From NCBI RefSeq assembly GCF_009689585.1, contig NZ_AP018694.1, positions 682,001 through 746,000 of the forward strand: a DNA stretch of 64,000 nt, read 5' to 3'. This DNA comes from Aquipluma nitroreducens. GTDB taxonomy: Bacteria; Bacteroidota; Bacteroidia; Bacteroidales; Prolixibacteraceae. Positions 17,084-26,972 of the stretch are shown in pieces (position 1 is the first letter of the stretch; every line of letters begins with the position of its first letter). A program made the position numbers and the translations under genes. Below the pieces are notes generated by a model. The model was not told where the DNA came from. It did no database searches and worked only from the letters and a program-made list of their open reading frames with translations.

Positions 17084-18211
17084 TTACCTTAAAAGTGCAG
17101 TAGCACACCACAAAAGAGGAGCTTGTCCATGAAGGTCGCCAACAATGCGCTTTCGTTGCATGTAATGATTTCTATCGTTTTGAATGTTGGTTCCCTCACA
17201 CACTTCAGTAAGTTCATCGTTGGCATTAATGTAATTGGTTAATGCCAACCAGCCATTTCGAGCTGCTGTTCCATACGTTTTCTGGTCGAGCCAGCCATTT
17301 TTCACACCAGTAATCATGGCGTAGGTAAACATGGCCGTTCCTGAAGTTTCTTTCCAGGCTTCCGGGTCGTCAATAATTTGTCGCCACATTCCATCTGTTT
17401 CCTGATATTTCAATAAGGCAGCCATCATTTTATGATAGCCTTCCATGATGCGATTTCGGTTTGGATTGTCATTGGGTAATATTCGAAGGATTTCAGCCAT
17501 ACCAACAGCCATCCAACCATTTCCTCGTCCCCAGCTGAAATGTGCATCCGGCGAATGGTAAAACAAACCGTTTGCCAATTGTATTTTATCGAGGTAAAGT
17601 ACCATTTCCTTGGCTGCCCGATCGATGTATTTGAGGTCGCCGGTTGCCCGGTAAGCCTGTGCCTGAACGGCGGTAATCATGAACATATCATCAATCCAGA
17701 TTCGTGTTTGCCATGAATATCCTTGCGAAGCAAAGTCTTTTTGTTCTGACTTCGCATCTTCAGGCAATGTCCATTGTGTATCGGCATATTTCAGACCCAG
17801 ATCAAGGTACTTCTGTTGTTTGGTTTTTAGATACAATTCAAGCGGAACGGATCCAAACACGTTGTTATCTACATGATTTGGTTTGGGTAGAAGATTTGCT
17901 TCTCCATCAAATAACGGAGTAAAACGACCTTCGAAACGATTAAAAAGAGCATCATTTTGGGTTACTTCGGCAAACCACATCCCTCCAAGCCATGTGCAAA
18001 CATCAGGATAAGTAATTTGCGTTGGAGGTGTCGCCGGATGCGTATTTCCGTATTTGGAATGAGCAGTTTTCAGAAACTTTTCGGCTATTCGGGTGCCAAT
18101 TTCTATAGGCGATTTCCCGTTAGGCCAATGTTTCAAGTCATATTCTTTGGACTTGGCATTCAGTCCAAAAACAACAAACAGCAACAAAACAAGTAAAAGT
18201 GATTTCTTCAT
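17084..18211 (-). CDS. GH105/GH88-like unsaturated glucuronyl hydrolase, exported
   Basis: 375 residues with a signal peptide (MKKSLLLVLLLFVVFGLNA). It has the (alpha/alpha)6-barrel features of YteR/YesR-type hydrolases, which remove 4,5-unsaturated uronic acids left by polysaccharide lyases. The acid catalyst is probably in IWIDDMFMITAVQAQA at about residue 172. SWGRGNGWMAVGMAEIL near 240 is the hallmark loop. WKETSGTAMFTYAMITGV and GDLHGQAPLLWCATALL close the barrel. It is the last gene of the leftward PUL-like run and suggests a uronic-acid-containing target glycan. Which uronide it cleaves cannot be read from the sequence. Confidence 0.85.
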   Translation of the reverse strand: MKKSLLLVLLLFVVFGLNAKSKEYDLKHWPNGKSPIEIGTRIAEKFLKTAHSKYGNTHPATPPTQITYPDVCTWLGGMWFAEVTQNDALFNRFEGRFTPLFDGEANLLPKPNHVDNNVFGSVPLELYLKTKQQKYLDLGLKYADTQWTLPEDAKSEQKDFASQGYSWQTRIWIDDMFMITAVQAQAYRATGDLKYIDRAAKEMVLYLDKIQLANGLFYHSPDAHFSWGRGNGWMAVGMAEILRILPNDNPNRNRIMEGYHKMMAALLKYQETDGMWRQIIDDPEAWKETSGTAMFTYAMITGVKNGWLDQKTYGTAARNGWLALTNYINANDELTEVCEGTNIQNDRNHYMQRKRIVGDLHGQAPLLWCATALLR

Positions 18212-18302
18212 AAATTTAGGTTTAAGGTTTTAAAGTTTCATAAAGATAGAATTATAGAAATAAATTCTCAAAAAATCCAGCCATGGCTAAAATGCTTATT
18301 AT

Positions 18303-19754
18303 CTACGATGTAACTATCTCTGATGCAATTAAATTATTCCGTCTATCCATGTAAAAGAAAAACCAGACCGCCATACCTAATGCAACAACAAGGCCAGCTG
18401 ATAAAGAAACCATATACGACAAACCAAAACCCTCAGGAGCAAATAACAAGTAGCTGGTAATAACAACAGTCATAAACAGGGCGGGGATAAGCGTGATCCA
18501 GTAGAATTTCTTTTCCTGAGCCAGGTAAACTGTTATGGCCCAAAGTACAACCATTGCCAATGTTTGGTTCGACCAAGCGAAATAACGCCAGATTACAGCA
18601 AAATCGACCAGAGTTAAACCATAACCAACAGCAAACAACGGAACGCTAATTAGTAGTCTATTTTTGATTGGTCCTTGTTTATAACTCAGGAAATCGGCTA
18701 CGATTAAACGGGCACTTCGGAAAGCGGTATCGCCCGATGTAATTGGCGCAGCAACCACTCCCAATAAGGCAAGTGCTCCACCCACTTTACCGAGCAGCGA
18801 GTTCGAAATTTCGTTCACTACAAAAGCGGCGTTTCCTTTATTGGCAACCATCACATCGTTGAGCGGACCTACTCCATTGTAAAAAGCCATGCCTATGGCA
18901 GCCCAAATCAAAGCTACAATTCCTTCAGTAATCATTGCCCCATAAAACACTCCCCGACCCTGCTTTTCGTTGGTAATGCATCGCGCCATCAAAGGCGCCT
19001 GAGTGGAATGAAACCCTGAGATGGCGCCACATGCGATGGTAATAAACATCATTGGGAAGATGGGGAATTTTTCAGGCTGATTGTGAAAGTTTGTCAGATT
19101 GCTTAAAGTCAATTCAGGTATACGATAACCCTCGACAAAAAGGGCAACCGTTAATCCAACAGCCATAAACAAGAGAGCAAAACCAAAAACAGGATAAATT
19201 TTACCAATGATTTTATCGATAGGCAACATAGTAGCCAAGACGTAATAAATGAAGACTACCCAAACCCAGAAATTCATCGTTAGTGTTTCAGGAGTTAAAC
19301 TCTCCAAAATTTTAGCTGGACCCATAATGAAGACTGCACCCACAATCACCATTAAAACGACCGTAAAACCGCGCATAAACTGCTTGGTGCCAACGCCCAG
19401 ATAAATTCCAACAATTTCGGGAATACTCAAACCTTTGTGTTTCACCGATAGCATTCCGGAGAAATAATCGTGAACCGCTCCGGCAAAGATCGACCCCAGA
19501 ACAATCCAGAGAAAAGCTACCGGCCCCCACATGGCTCCGGCTACAGCTCCAAAAATAGGTCCGAGTCCTGCAATGTTCAGAAATTGAATCAGAAAAGTTT
19601 TCCACTTGGGCAATGGCATGTAATCCACTCCATCGTTCATACTCATGGCTGGTGTTTCCCTGTTTTCGTCGGCACCAAATATCTTCTCCATCAACTTTCC
19701 GTAGAAAACATAACCCAATACCAAAGCCACAATCGAAACAAAAAAGGTAATCAT
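18303..19754 (-). CDS. CstA-family transporter
   Basis: 483 residues, nearly all membrane. It has the CstA signatures LNIAGLGPIFGAVAGAMWGP (about residues 60-79), GSIFAGAVHDYFSGMLSVKH and HSTQAPLMARCITNEKQGR. Known CstA proteins import peptides or pyruvate during carbon starvation. This is the shorter form without the long C-terminal extension of E. coli CstA (about 700 residues). It sits between a secreted oxidoreductase and a GH105-like enzyme, so in this locus it might import a small product of extracellular breakdown. That is inference; the substrate is unknown. About 12 or more transmembrane helices are apparent. Confidence 0.85.
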   Translation of the reverse strand: MITFFVSIVALVLGYVFYGKLMEKIFGADENRETPAMSMNDGVDYMPLPKWKTFLIQFLNIAGLGPIFGAVAGAMWGPVAFLWIVLGSIFAGAVHDYFSGMLSVKHKGLSIPEIVGIYLGVGTKQFMRGFTVVLMVIVGAVFIMGPAKILESLTPETLTMNFWVWVVFIYYVLATMLPIDKIIGKIYPVFGFALLFMAVGLTVALFVEGYRIPELTLSNLTNFHNQPEKFPIFPMMFITIACGAISGFHSTQAPLMARCITNEKQGRGVFYGAMITEGIVALIWAAIGMAFYNGVGPLNDVMVANKGNAAFVVNEISNSLLGKVGGALALLGVVAAPITSGDTAFRSARLIVADFLSYKQGPIKNRLLISVPLFAVGYGLTLVDFAVIWRYFAWSNQTLAMVVLWAITVYLAQEKKFYWITLIPALFMTVVITSYLLFAPEGFGLSYMVSLSAGLVVALGMAVWFFFYMDRRNNLIASEIVTS

Positions 19755-19800
19755 GTTAGCCAGTTTAAGTAATTATCTTCATTCGCTAAAATACAGATTT

Positions 19801-21465
19801 TTACTGCAGTTTAAGCACCTGATTCTTTTTCTTCAGCGTTTCCTTAAGCACATTGTAATCAACGTCCTGAACTCCAATTCCGCCATCAATTGCATTGCAA
19901 GCTGCCGCTGCGGCAGACTGGCCTAAAATCATGAAGACCGGCTCCATGCGAATCGACCCATAGGCAATGTGACTCGACGAAACACAAACCGGAACAAGCA
20001 AATTGGTACATTCTTCCTTCTTCGGGATTATGGAGCCATAAGAAATTGAGTATGGAGCTTCGGGCGAAACACCAATATCGCCTTCATCCTGTACAAATCC
20101 TTCGGAAGTCACGTAACGCTGTGCATTGTGCGAATCCATCGCATACGACCCCATTCCAACCGGTTGCGGGACTTCGCGTTTAGCCAAAACATCGTTTTCA
20201 GTAGTCACATAAACGCCAATCATTCGCCGTGCTTCGCGAATGTACAACTGTCGCGACCAGTTTCCATTCTCCTGAAATTCATCTTTTGCCAATCCCCACT
20301 TTTGCATTTCATCGTGAATTTCCTTTGGAACACGCGGATCGTTTGCCACATAATAAAGCAAACCTTTCTGGTAATCTGCATGCTCCTGAATAATTTCCTT
20401 GCGTCGTTCGTACGAAGCTTCAGGATAATCGTAATTCATGCCAATAAAATCGCTGCTAAACGGACCATGATTGTTGGTATCTGTTTTTCGGTTTGGAATC
20501 AGGTCGAATTTATTAAACCACTCTCTCCAACCGGCATCAAACACGCGACCAAGCAATTCGTAGTTAGCCGGATCGTAATTTTCAGGTTTCGGGAAAGGCA
20601 CTAAATTATCGGGATTACTACTCATACACAAGCGAAAACAGTAGGCCTGAATTTTGTTGTCGCCCGAGCAGTTTGGTGCAATCGGTTCGGACGAAATGCC
20701 ATACAGCAAGCCACTTTCAGGTTTCCCCGGAATCTTGTACGGATCAATCTTATCTTTGAAATGATGACCGTGCTGAAATACTTCAGCCTGGACGCCATTC
20801 CATGTTTCGTTGTAAACCGAGCAAGCTTCGCGCCCAACATGATAAGTTACGCCGGCAGCAGCCATCAAATCGCCTTCGTAAGTGGCATCGATAAACATTT
20901 TGCCTGAAAAGGTTTTTCCTGAAAGCGTCTTGAATGATACAATTTTGCCATTCTCTTTTATCAATCCGTTGGTTCTATCGAGCCATTCGTTGCGCAAAAC
21001 AGTGATTTTATTTTCAGCAATAAAGTCTTCGAAAACCTGTTCTGCCACGTGAGGTTCGAAAATCCACATGGTCCGGTTTTCGCCGTCCATTGCAACTGTT
21101 CCCTGACCTTTGTTACCAAATTCGGAATGTTTCTGCCATTTCCATGCTGCTGAATCGTTGTAATGCAACCAAACCCGGTGATAAAATTCGCGCGAAAGTC
21201 CACCAATGGTCGATTTGTCACCGGTATCGGTAAAACCCAATCCGCCTGAAGAAAGTCCTCCTAAATGAGTATCCAGAGAAACAACCAAAACTGTTTTGCC
21301 AGACTGAACGGCTTCTACGGCTGCTGTTACTGCCGCCGAAGTGCCTCCATAAATAATGAGGTCGGCAGAATAAGTGTTTTTATGGATTGAACTACAGGAG
21401 AATAATGAGCATAAAACAACTAAAAATAGTAAGAGAATACGACCAGATTGGAACAGATTTTTCAT
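19801..21465 (-). CDS. Exported lipoprotein FAD-dependent oxidoreductase
   Basis: About 554 residues. The start is the ATG at 21463-21465; the longer frame would use a TTG. A lipoprotein signal ends at LCSLFSC|SS. The FAD-binding beginning ADLIIYGGTSAAVTAAVEAV is followed by LGGLSSGGLGFTDTGD, as in the PF12831-type FAD oxidoreductases often labelled xanthan lyase-like. FIDATYEGDLMAAAGVTYHVG is a further FAD contact region near residue 215, and a C-terminal GQSAAAAACNAIDGG loop is present. The substrate is unknown. It is one of two related oxidoreductases in this locus; being lipid-anchored, it probably acts on an extracytoplasmic sugar or glycoside. Confidence 0.8.
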   Translation of the reverse strand: MKNLFQSGRILLLFLVVLCSLFSCSSIHKNTYSADLIIYGGTSAAVTAAVEAVQSGKTVLVVSLDTHLGGLSSGGLGFTDTGDKSTIGGLSREFYHRVWLHYNDSAAWKWQKHSEFGNKGQGTVAMDGENRTMWIFEPHVAEQVFEDFIAENKITVLRNEWLDRTNGLIKENGKIVSFKTLSGKTFSGKMFIDATYEGDLMAAAGVTYHVGREACSVYNETWNGVQAEVFQHGHHFKDKIDPYKIPGKPESGLLYGISSEPIAPNCSGDNKIQAYCFRLCMSSNPDNLVPFPKPENYDPANYELLGRVFDAGWREWFNKFDLIPNRKTDTNNHGPFSSDFIGMNYDYPEASYERRKEIIQEHADYQKGLLYYVANDPRVPKEIHDEMQKWGLAKDEFQENGNWSRQLYIREARRMIGVYVTTENDVLAKREVPQPVGMGSYAMDSHNAQRYVTSEGFVQDEGDIGVSPEAPYSISYGSIIPKKEECTNLLVPVCVSSSHIAYGSIRMEPVFMILGQSAAAAACNAIDGGIGVQDVDYNVLKETLKKKNQVLKLQ

Positions 21466-21557
21466 TGTTAGGTTTTGTTGATTTACATTTGTCAAGATAG
21501 CATCTTTTAACTTCCGGAATAAAACATATATTTATTTTTTCATGTAAATTTTGCAAA

Positions 21558-22508
21558 TCAATTCAAAAAGGCTTCCTTTAATTTATTTGTCTGATCTACA
21601 TTCAGAGCGCGAGAATCACTCAACATCAGTGGGGCAAAAACGTTGAGCAATTTTTTATCAGCCAAAATCCGGTTTAGAAGAATACTTTTACTGTATGCGT
21701 CCAAATCAGGAAAAATCGCTACTAACGCCTTGTTTTTACCCATTGACTTAAAAGGCAATGGTGCTTTGGTAATTAGATATGCCCTTACCAATGGCGCACT
21801 TTGTTTGATGACCTGAAAAAGTAAATCGGCATGAAGTTCATAATCTGTTTCCGACCACTGCTTCAACGCAAATAACTGACTCTCATAATTCTCCGATTTC
21901 AGCAATCGCATGGCAATCCGGTCCGAATAAATGCTTCGGGTATAAGCTGCCATGCTGTCTTTAACGGCTCCATTAATAAAATGCCACAATGTAAAGGAAG
22001 AATATACAGCGCCTTCAACCACCGCATTTTTAATTGTTTTAGGAGTTGCCCCGGTCACTGCATCCACTGTCGTCGATTTAATCTTAACCGTTTTATCTAC
22101 CAAATCTTCTTTATCAAGAACCCGCAACATGCTGTTTTTATCTTTTAAAAGCTGGTCAAGTTTTTTATAATCGGCTTCAGAAAACCGTTTATGATCAAAC
22201 TTAGTCAGCGGTTTCCCGGGTAATGTATCAAACCGGACATAATTTCCGGCCAGATCCCAGTAAAACATCAAAATAACATTGGCACAAAGTTTATCCTCAC
22301 AAACCGGCGTGTTTATTCGCGATTCGTACCCAATTGGTATTTTTTCGGCATCACTGCATATTCTAATCACATCGGCCACGGCAAATTCATCAGATTTATA
22401 TACAAATGCTTTGCTGCAGGTATTGACCTGATCCTGCGAAAATACTTCAGGGTGAACCAATCCTGTAATTAAAATCAAGCCTATAAAAACCAAGTGAGGT
22501 GCGCGCAT
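21558..22508 (-). CDS. Exported protein with a flavinylation-like DAVTGAT motif
   Basis: 316 residues from the ATG at 22506-22508, which leaves a 4-base gap to the upstream gene; a TTG at 22529 would overlap it. Signal peptide at residues 1-25. The recognisable element is VDAVTGATPKTIKNAV (149-164), matching the D-x-x-(S/T)-G-A-T pattern where ApbE attaches FMN covalently to Thr in NqrC/RnfG-type domains; Thr155 would be the target. Several Cys (CSDAEK, PVCEDKLC) lie in the N-terminal half. The C-terminal part is helical, HEAT-like at best. I do not recognise the family. Flanked on both sides by exported FAD oxidoreductases, it might be their electron partner. Confidence 0.6.
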   Translation of the reverse strand: MRAPHLVFIGLILITGLVHPEVFSQDQVNTCSKAFVYKSDEFAVADVIRICSDAEKIPIGYESRINTPVCEDKLCANVILMFYWDLAGNYVRFDTLPGKPLTKFDHKRFSEADYKKLDQLLKDKNSMLRVLDKEDLVDKTVKIKSTTVDAVTGATPKTIKNAVVEGAVYSSFTLWHFINGAVKDSMAAYTRSIYSDRIAMRLLKSENYESQLFALKQWSETDYELHADLLFQVIKQSAPLVRAYLITKAPLPFKSMGKNKALVAIFPDLDAYSKSILLNRILADKKLLNVFAPLMLSDSRALNVDQTNKLKEAFLN

Positions 22509-22512
22509 CTGC

Positions 22513-24348
22513 TTATTTCTGAGATTCAATTAAATCGAGGTACTCGTTTAAATGCGATTGGTAAATATCGCGTGGACTGGCGTTGTATTTTTTGCAAAGT
22601 GATGCCGCAAAACCAACTGCAGCGCCCATTTGTCCGGTGGTGCGCATCACACGCGGCCCACCCAAACCAACATGCGAACAGCTAAAATCGCGTCCGGCCA
22701 TAAACAGGTTATTTATATTTTTCGAATAAAAACAACGGTACGGAATGTTGTATTGGTTGGTTTTATAAAACATGGCTTCCGATAAAAAATTGGGTTTATC
22801 GGAGTCGAGTAAATTAATCTGATAATGCACATCAACCTCACGTTTTTCGAAAACAACTGCATCTTCAAACTGAGTACTGTTACGCTCGTCGTTAAAGGTA
22901 TATATATAATCGCCCACCAATCGACGCGATTCTCGCTTCCCCAACAGATATGACACCCATTTTAATTGCAGACTGTCAACTTTTTGCTGCTGTTGACTCA
23001 AGTCAATCTTACCAACTTTGGCTTGATCAGAAGTTTTGGTTTCCATGGTCGGATGTTTGTAATTGTAAAACGATCCGTAAATGGCGCGGAACATATGATC
23101 ACGAATGGTTTCCGCATCTTCAATCTGGCTCAGGTCATTTTGCGAAAATTCCCATTGCCACTCGCCGTTTTTCTCGGCATATTTTTTAGCCACATCCATC
23201 GCCCAAGGAACCTCCGGAAATTCGACCCGTTTCCCAGCATTTTCTGATCCCCATAAAACAGAAGAACCCATTACAAAGTTGTCTGAGGCTTCCGGACTCC
23301 ACAATAATCCGTGCTCATCCCAGCTTTCGTTGTATTTCGACGAAGCTTCCCTTCCATAATTATATTCGGCGCCAGCCCAGTAGCCAATCCAGCCGTCGCC
23401 GGTACAGTCTATAAACAATGGCGCTTCAAAACGAACAGACTCCCCGGTTGAGGTTTGCCGTGCATCGACCGAAGTAATTTTTCCATCTGTAGCATTGGCG
23501 CCGTAAGCCCTGAAGTTGAGAAACAGATCGATATTCTTGTATTTTTCCACATTTGTCATACGCTTTTGGTCCTCTTTTAAAGCATCTGCTGACCCATTGG
23601 GATAATGTTCGGTATCCAGCATTTTCAGGATGCGCTCAAACTTCCCGTAAATACCGAGTGTATGAACCCGTATTTCACCACTGGCATTTCCACCTAAAAC
23701 AGGCCGATCGTGCACAAGCGCAACTTTCAGGCCTTGCTCTGCAGCTGCAATGGAAGCAGCACAACCGGCAATTCCTCCGCCAACCACCACCAAATCATAA
23801 TTAGCCACCTGTTGAGGAGCAATAGTTACTCCGGATTGTGCTAATCGCCACTTTTTCAGCACTTCTTTTTCGGTTGGCAACTTTTCATTTTCCGATTGGG
23901 TCAGATAAATAGCATCGCAACGACCTTCGAAACCGGTCAAATCTTTAAGCGAAAGCTTTTTCTCCCCTTTCGAAAGATCCATATTCCCTGCATATTCCCA
24001 GTTCCAGCCTGGGTTTTTCCCTAACTCCCGTTCCAGTTTTTTCCCGTCAATAGCAACATAAAAGCGGCCGGGAGCTTCCCAGTTTCCGGGAGCCCAGTTT
24101 TTTGTACGAGCCCAAACATGATACTTTCCGGCTTTCTTAATTGAAATATTCGTTTCGGCATCTTTTACCGGCTTTCCCATTCCGTGCGCCAATAGGTAAG
24201 GCGATCCCATTTGTTCAACAAATTGTGGATCGACCACCCAACCACCTTTGCTGGCAAAGCTTTCAGCTTCAATTAGCAATGCATTGTTTTGAGCCTGACC
24301 CGTAAAATAAAAGATAGTAGTCAGAATGATGAGAAATAATTTATTCAT
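22513..24348 (-). CDS. Exported FAD-dependent oxidoreductase with N-terminal carbohydrate-binding-like domain
   Basis: 611 residues with a signal peptide (MNKLFLIILTTIFYFTGQAQ). Residues about 22-150 form a beta-rich module (LLIEAESFASKGGWVVD ... GKYHVWARTKNW) resembling carbohydrate-binding or golvesin-type domains. The FAD oxidoreductase follows: YDLVVVGGGIAGCAASIAAA (~184-203), VLGGNASGEIRVH, FIDCTGDGWIGYWAGAEYNYG and a C-terminal FMAGRDFSCSHVGLGGPR plus TTGQMGAAVGFAASL. It is the PF12831-like type, as is the gene at 19801. The CBM-like front end suggests it acts on a polymer or on bound glycan. It lies 31 bases downstream of the 832-residue lipoprotein gene, so it is probably co-transcribed. 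Confidence 0.8.
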   Translation of the reverse strand: MNKLFLIILTTIFYFTGQAQNNALLIEAESFASKGGWVVDPQFVEQMGSPYLLAHGMGKPVKDAETNISIKKAGKYHVWARTKNWAPGNWEAPGRFYVAIDGKKLERELGKNPGWNWEYAGNMDLSKGEKKLSLKDLTGFEGRCDAIYLTQSENEKLPTEKEVLKKWRLAQSGVTIAPQQVANYDLVVVGGGIAGCAASIAAAEQGLKVALVHDRPVLGGNASGEIRVHTLGIYGKFERILKMLDTEHYPNGSADALKEDQKRMTNVEKYKNIDLFLNFRAYGANATDGKITSVDARQTSTGESVRFEAPLFIDCTGDGWIGYWAGAEYNYGREASSKYNESWDEHGLLWSPEASDNFVMGSSVLWGSENAGKRVEFPEVPWAMDVAKKYAEKNGEWQWEFSQNDLSQIEDAETIRDHMFRAIYGSFYNYKHPTMETKTSDQAKVGKIDLSQQQQKVDSLQLKWVSYLLGKRESRRLVGDYIYTFNDERNSTQFEDAVVFEKREVDVHYQINLLDSDKPNFLSEAMFYKTNQYNIPYRCFYSKNINNLFMAGRDFSCSHVGLGGPRVMRTTGQMGAAVGFAASLCKKYNASPRDIYQSHLNEYLDLIESQK

Positions 24349-24379
24349 ATCAATTGGTTTATATTTTCAAATGTATGCT

Positions 24380-26878
24380 TTATTCGTATTTCAACCAGGC
24401 AGTTGCCGAGCAGTCCTTGTCAGCAGTAAAGCGAATCCAGCGCGACTGGAAACTTTCAGGGAAACTGTATTCGAAAGTTTCTCCAGATTTCACCGATACC
24501 GTTTGATAAGTCATCCACGGGCCATGACCAATCGGTTCAACTTCGATGGTGAAAGTAACCGTTTCTTTTGAATCGTGCGAAAGTTTCAAACTGCGATTGT
24601 CGTAAAATCCAATCAGGTAAGGATCTGAAGCAACTCCAGCTTTCACTGCCGAGTTTTTCCACGAACCGCCTTCGCCCACCGGTTTACCCATTTGCCACAA
24701 ATCGTCAATGGCTCCTGCCCAAACCGCAGCTTTTCCGTCGGACGAAGTCACCACATGCGAATTGCCTTTTGCCGCTTTGGCGTCAATTCCGGTCATAACA
24801 AGCATTCCGCGATACGAAACATAATCGTGTATCCTGAAATTGTGTGAAGCTATCGGGCGAATCTTAGCAAAACCATCGGCATTTTCGGCCGGAAGTTCGT
24901 AAAAAGTTCCGGCGCAGTTGAGTAAATCGCGTTCGGTAGCCACCTCACGACAAATACGCAGCAATGCTTTTCCGGTCAGATCGGCATACTTTGCATTTCC
25001 CTTTGGAAGCCTCCAGCGACGGCCCTGTTCGTCAACAATCAGTACCGAAGATTCGCCGAAAGTGACCACTTGCTGCGGAATGGCAAATTTTTCGCGGATA
25101 AAAGAGGCTGTCTTTGCATCATCTTTTTTCACCAGGTTCATCAACGAATCGAGTTCATAATAACCATTTTCAGTCCATTTCTGATCGTTAATTGTTCCGG
25201 CCAGAATTCCCAGTTTCCGGCGATTATTACCCAATCCCCAAAGTAATCCGGCATTGGTTTCCGAAGCTGAAACTGGCGCCAGTCCGGCAAATATCTGATC
25301 GGCTTTGGCATTGCGTTTATCTTTTTGTGTATAGAAAAAATGGACGGTGGCTTTGGTGGCTTTATCGGTTTTTACCCGCACCCATTCGCCGGTTTCCTGT
25401 GCTGTAAAAATCAGGTTGACTGCTTCTCCTGCTTTGGCAGTCACTGTTTTCAAAGTTTTCCAGGTATTGTTCCCTTTGGTGTCAATTTCAAGGGTAAACG
25501 ACACTAGTTGAGTCCCTTCATTTTTAATCCATGCCAAACGGTAATCCCATCCTGCAAACAGGAAAGGTTCAGAAGCTTCTCCGGCTTTCACGTTTTCTGA
25601 AATCCAGACAGCGCCTTCGGCCGTATTCGGGCCCAGCTGGTCTGGTTTTTCCGGAGAAGTAAACCACAGGTTCGAATTCGATTGACCGGGACCTTCGATG
25701 TTGCCTTTTACTTTTCGTTTGTTCAGGAATTCTTTTTGTGCCGAGTCGTCGCAACCAAACACCAGCTGATTGTTCCAGCGGGTGAAGTCGCCAATTACTT
25801 TCAGGTAAGCCGAGCGCGGACGGATTCCGACGGAATTGACAGCAGTAAACGTTCCGGGGAAACGCCAAAACATGCCATGCATGGTCATCAAATAATCAGG
25901 TTTTTCGGCAGTACCAATGTCGCGGATCCGCGGCCATTCGGTGTTCCAGCCATGAGCGCCATCGTAGCTGTGACTGGCTTTCGGCAATCGGTAAAAATTC
26001 CAGCCGTTTTTCGGGTTGCGGACGCCAACCAATACTGATTTAAAATCCCAGCCAGTGGCCCAGATTGGGTCGGTTGCCGGATTCGGATTCCCGTTAATTC
26101 CACCAGGACCTGTTACCTCAACAAACTGGCTACGGCGCACCACTTTCCAATCTTTACCGTTCCATTCGGCCAAAACTCCCGAAGGAATATCGAAATGTTT
26201 CAATGCTTCATCCGAAGGCTCCCCATTATTACTGTAAACCATCACTCCTTGTCCGGAATACAAACCTTTCCCATGTGCTCCGGGAAGTAAAGTCCCTTTA
26301 AAATTACCTTCAGTGTCTTTGGTTTTTTGTTTTGTTACATTGATGTCTTCGAACAGCATTTTAGGCTGAAGTGTTTTTACATCGACTTCGTAAAATCCTT
26401 CTTCCATTGTCCCAAAATATATTTTTCCCACCGGATCAGTTAAATGGCGTGCATTCCCGGTCATTCGACCCGGCATTGATTTGTACGGAATAGTTTTCAC
26501 TTTTCCTGAAGCGTCAATCGCATAAGGCCCAATAAAGAGCTGATTGCTTTCCTTGTGTATCATCCGGTTGGCCGGTGTCCCGCCAATGCTTTCAGGATGA
26601 ATGGTTTTTACCAATTCAGGAGTAAACGAATACAATTTATCGGAAGAGCCAAAGGGTAAATGAGGACCGTAAGTGATCACCCAAAGTTGCCCGGCCCAGG
26701 GAACAACAGCACCGGTTCCACACTCGCCTTCGCTGTTGTAGTAGGCAAGCGACGGATAAATTCCGCTGAACGATTTTACTTTTTGCTGCTGTTTTTCCTG
26801 AACAGTACAAGCTGCAAAAAATAGTGCTGTAAGAACAACAACTATATTGCGTTTACTTATTCGATTTGGATTTTTCAT
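24380..26878 (-). CDS. Large lipoprotein with duplicated beta-sandwich module, unknown function
   Basis: 832 residues; lipoprotein signal ending TALFFAAC. I do not recognise the family. The first ~430 residues have short repeating beta-strand patterns (LWVITYGPHLPFGSSDKLYS, GKIYFGTMEEGFYEV), suggesting a beta-propeller. Two similar modules follow. At about 440-530: SFTLEIDTKGNNTWKTLKTV, KAGEAVNLIF, WVRVKTDKA. At the C-terminus (about 740-832): TFTIEVEPIGHGPWMTYQTV, KSGETFEYSF, WIRFTADKD. They share the order strand, x-W-T, K-x-GE, WxR. It sits between SusD and the FAD oxidoreductases and is likely surface-exposed, binding or displaying substrate. Confidence 0.7.
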   Translation of the reverse strand: MKNPNRISKRNIVVVLTALFFAACTVQEKQQQKVKSFSGIYPSLAYYNSEGECGTGAVVPWAGQLWVITYGPHLPFGSSDKLYSFTPELVKTIHPESIGGTPANRMIHKESNQLFIGPYAIDASGKVKTIPYKSMPGRMTGNARHLTDPVGKIYFGTMEEGFYEVDVKTLQPKMLFEDINVTKQKTKDTEGNFKGTLLPGAHGKGLYSGQGVMVYSNNGEPSDEALKHFDIPSGVLAEWNGKDWKVVRRSQFVEVTGPGGINGNPNPATDPIWATGWDFKSVLVGVRNPKNGWNFYRLPKASHSYDGAHGWNTEWPRIRDIGTAEKPDYLMTMHGMFWRFPGTFTAVNSVGIRPRSAYLKVIGDFTRWNNQLVFGCDDSAQKEFLNKRKVKGNIEGPGQSNSNLWFTSPEKPDQLGPNTAEGAVWISENVKAGEASEPFLFAGWDYRLAWIKNEGTQLVSFTLEIDTKGNNTWKTLKTVTAKAGEAVNLIFTAQETGEWVRVKTDKATKATVHFFYTQKDKRNAKADQIFAGLAPVSASETNAGLLWGLGNNRRKLGILAGTINDQKWTENGYYELDSLMNLVKKDDAKTASFIREKFAIPQQVVTFGESSVLIVDEQGRRWRLPKGNAKYADLTGKALLRICREVATERDLLNCAGTFYELPAENADGFAKIRPIASHNFRIHDYVSYRGMLVMTGIDAKAAKGNSHVVTSSDGKAAVWAGAIDDLWQMGKPVGEGGSWKNSAVKAGVASDPYLIGFYDNRSLKLSHDSKETVTFTIEVEPIGHGPWMTYQTVSVKSGETFEYSFPESFQSRWIRFTADKDCSATAWLKYE

Positions 26879-26902
26879 AGTTATATTAGTTTATCGGATA
26901 TT

Positions 26903-26931
26903 AAAAAAGGGTGAATTATTGCCACCCTTCC
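26903..26931 (-). terminator. Terminator-like hairpin between susD and the 832-aa lipoprotein gene
   Basis: AAGGGTG (26907-26913) pairs with CACCCTT (26923-26929). Read leftward it is followed by a T-run. It could reduce expression of the downstream lipoprotein and oxidoreductases relative to susCD. Confidence 0.6.
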
Positions 26932-26972
26932 TGTAAACTTCTGTTATTGTGTTTTGCTGGTTTATCGTTGAT

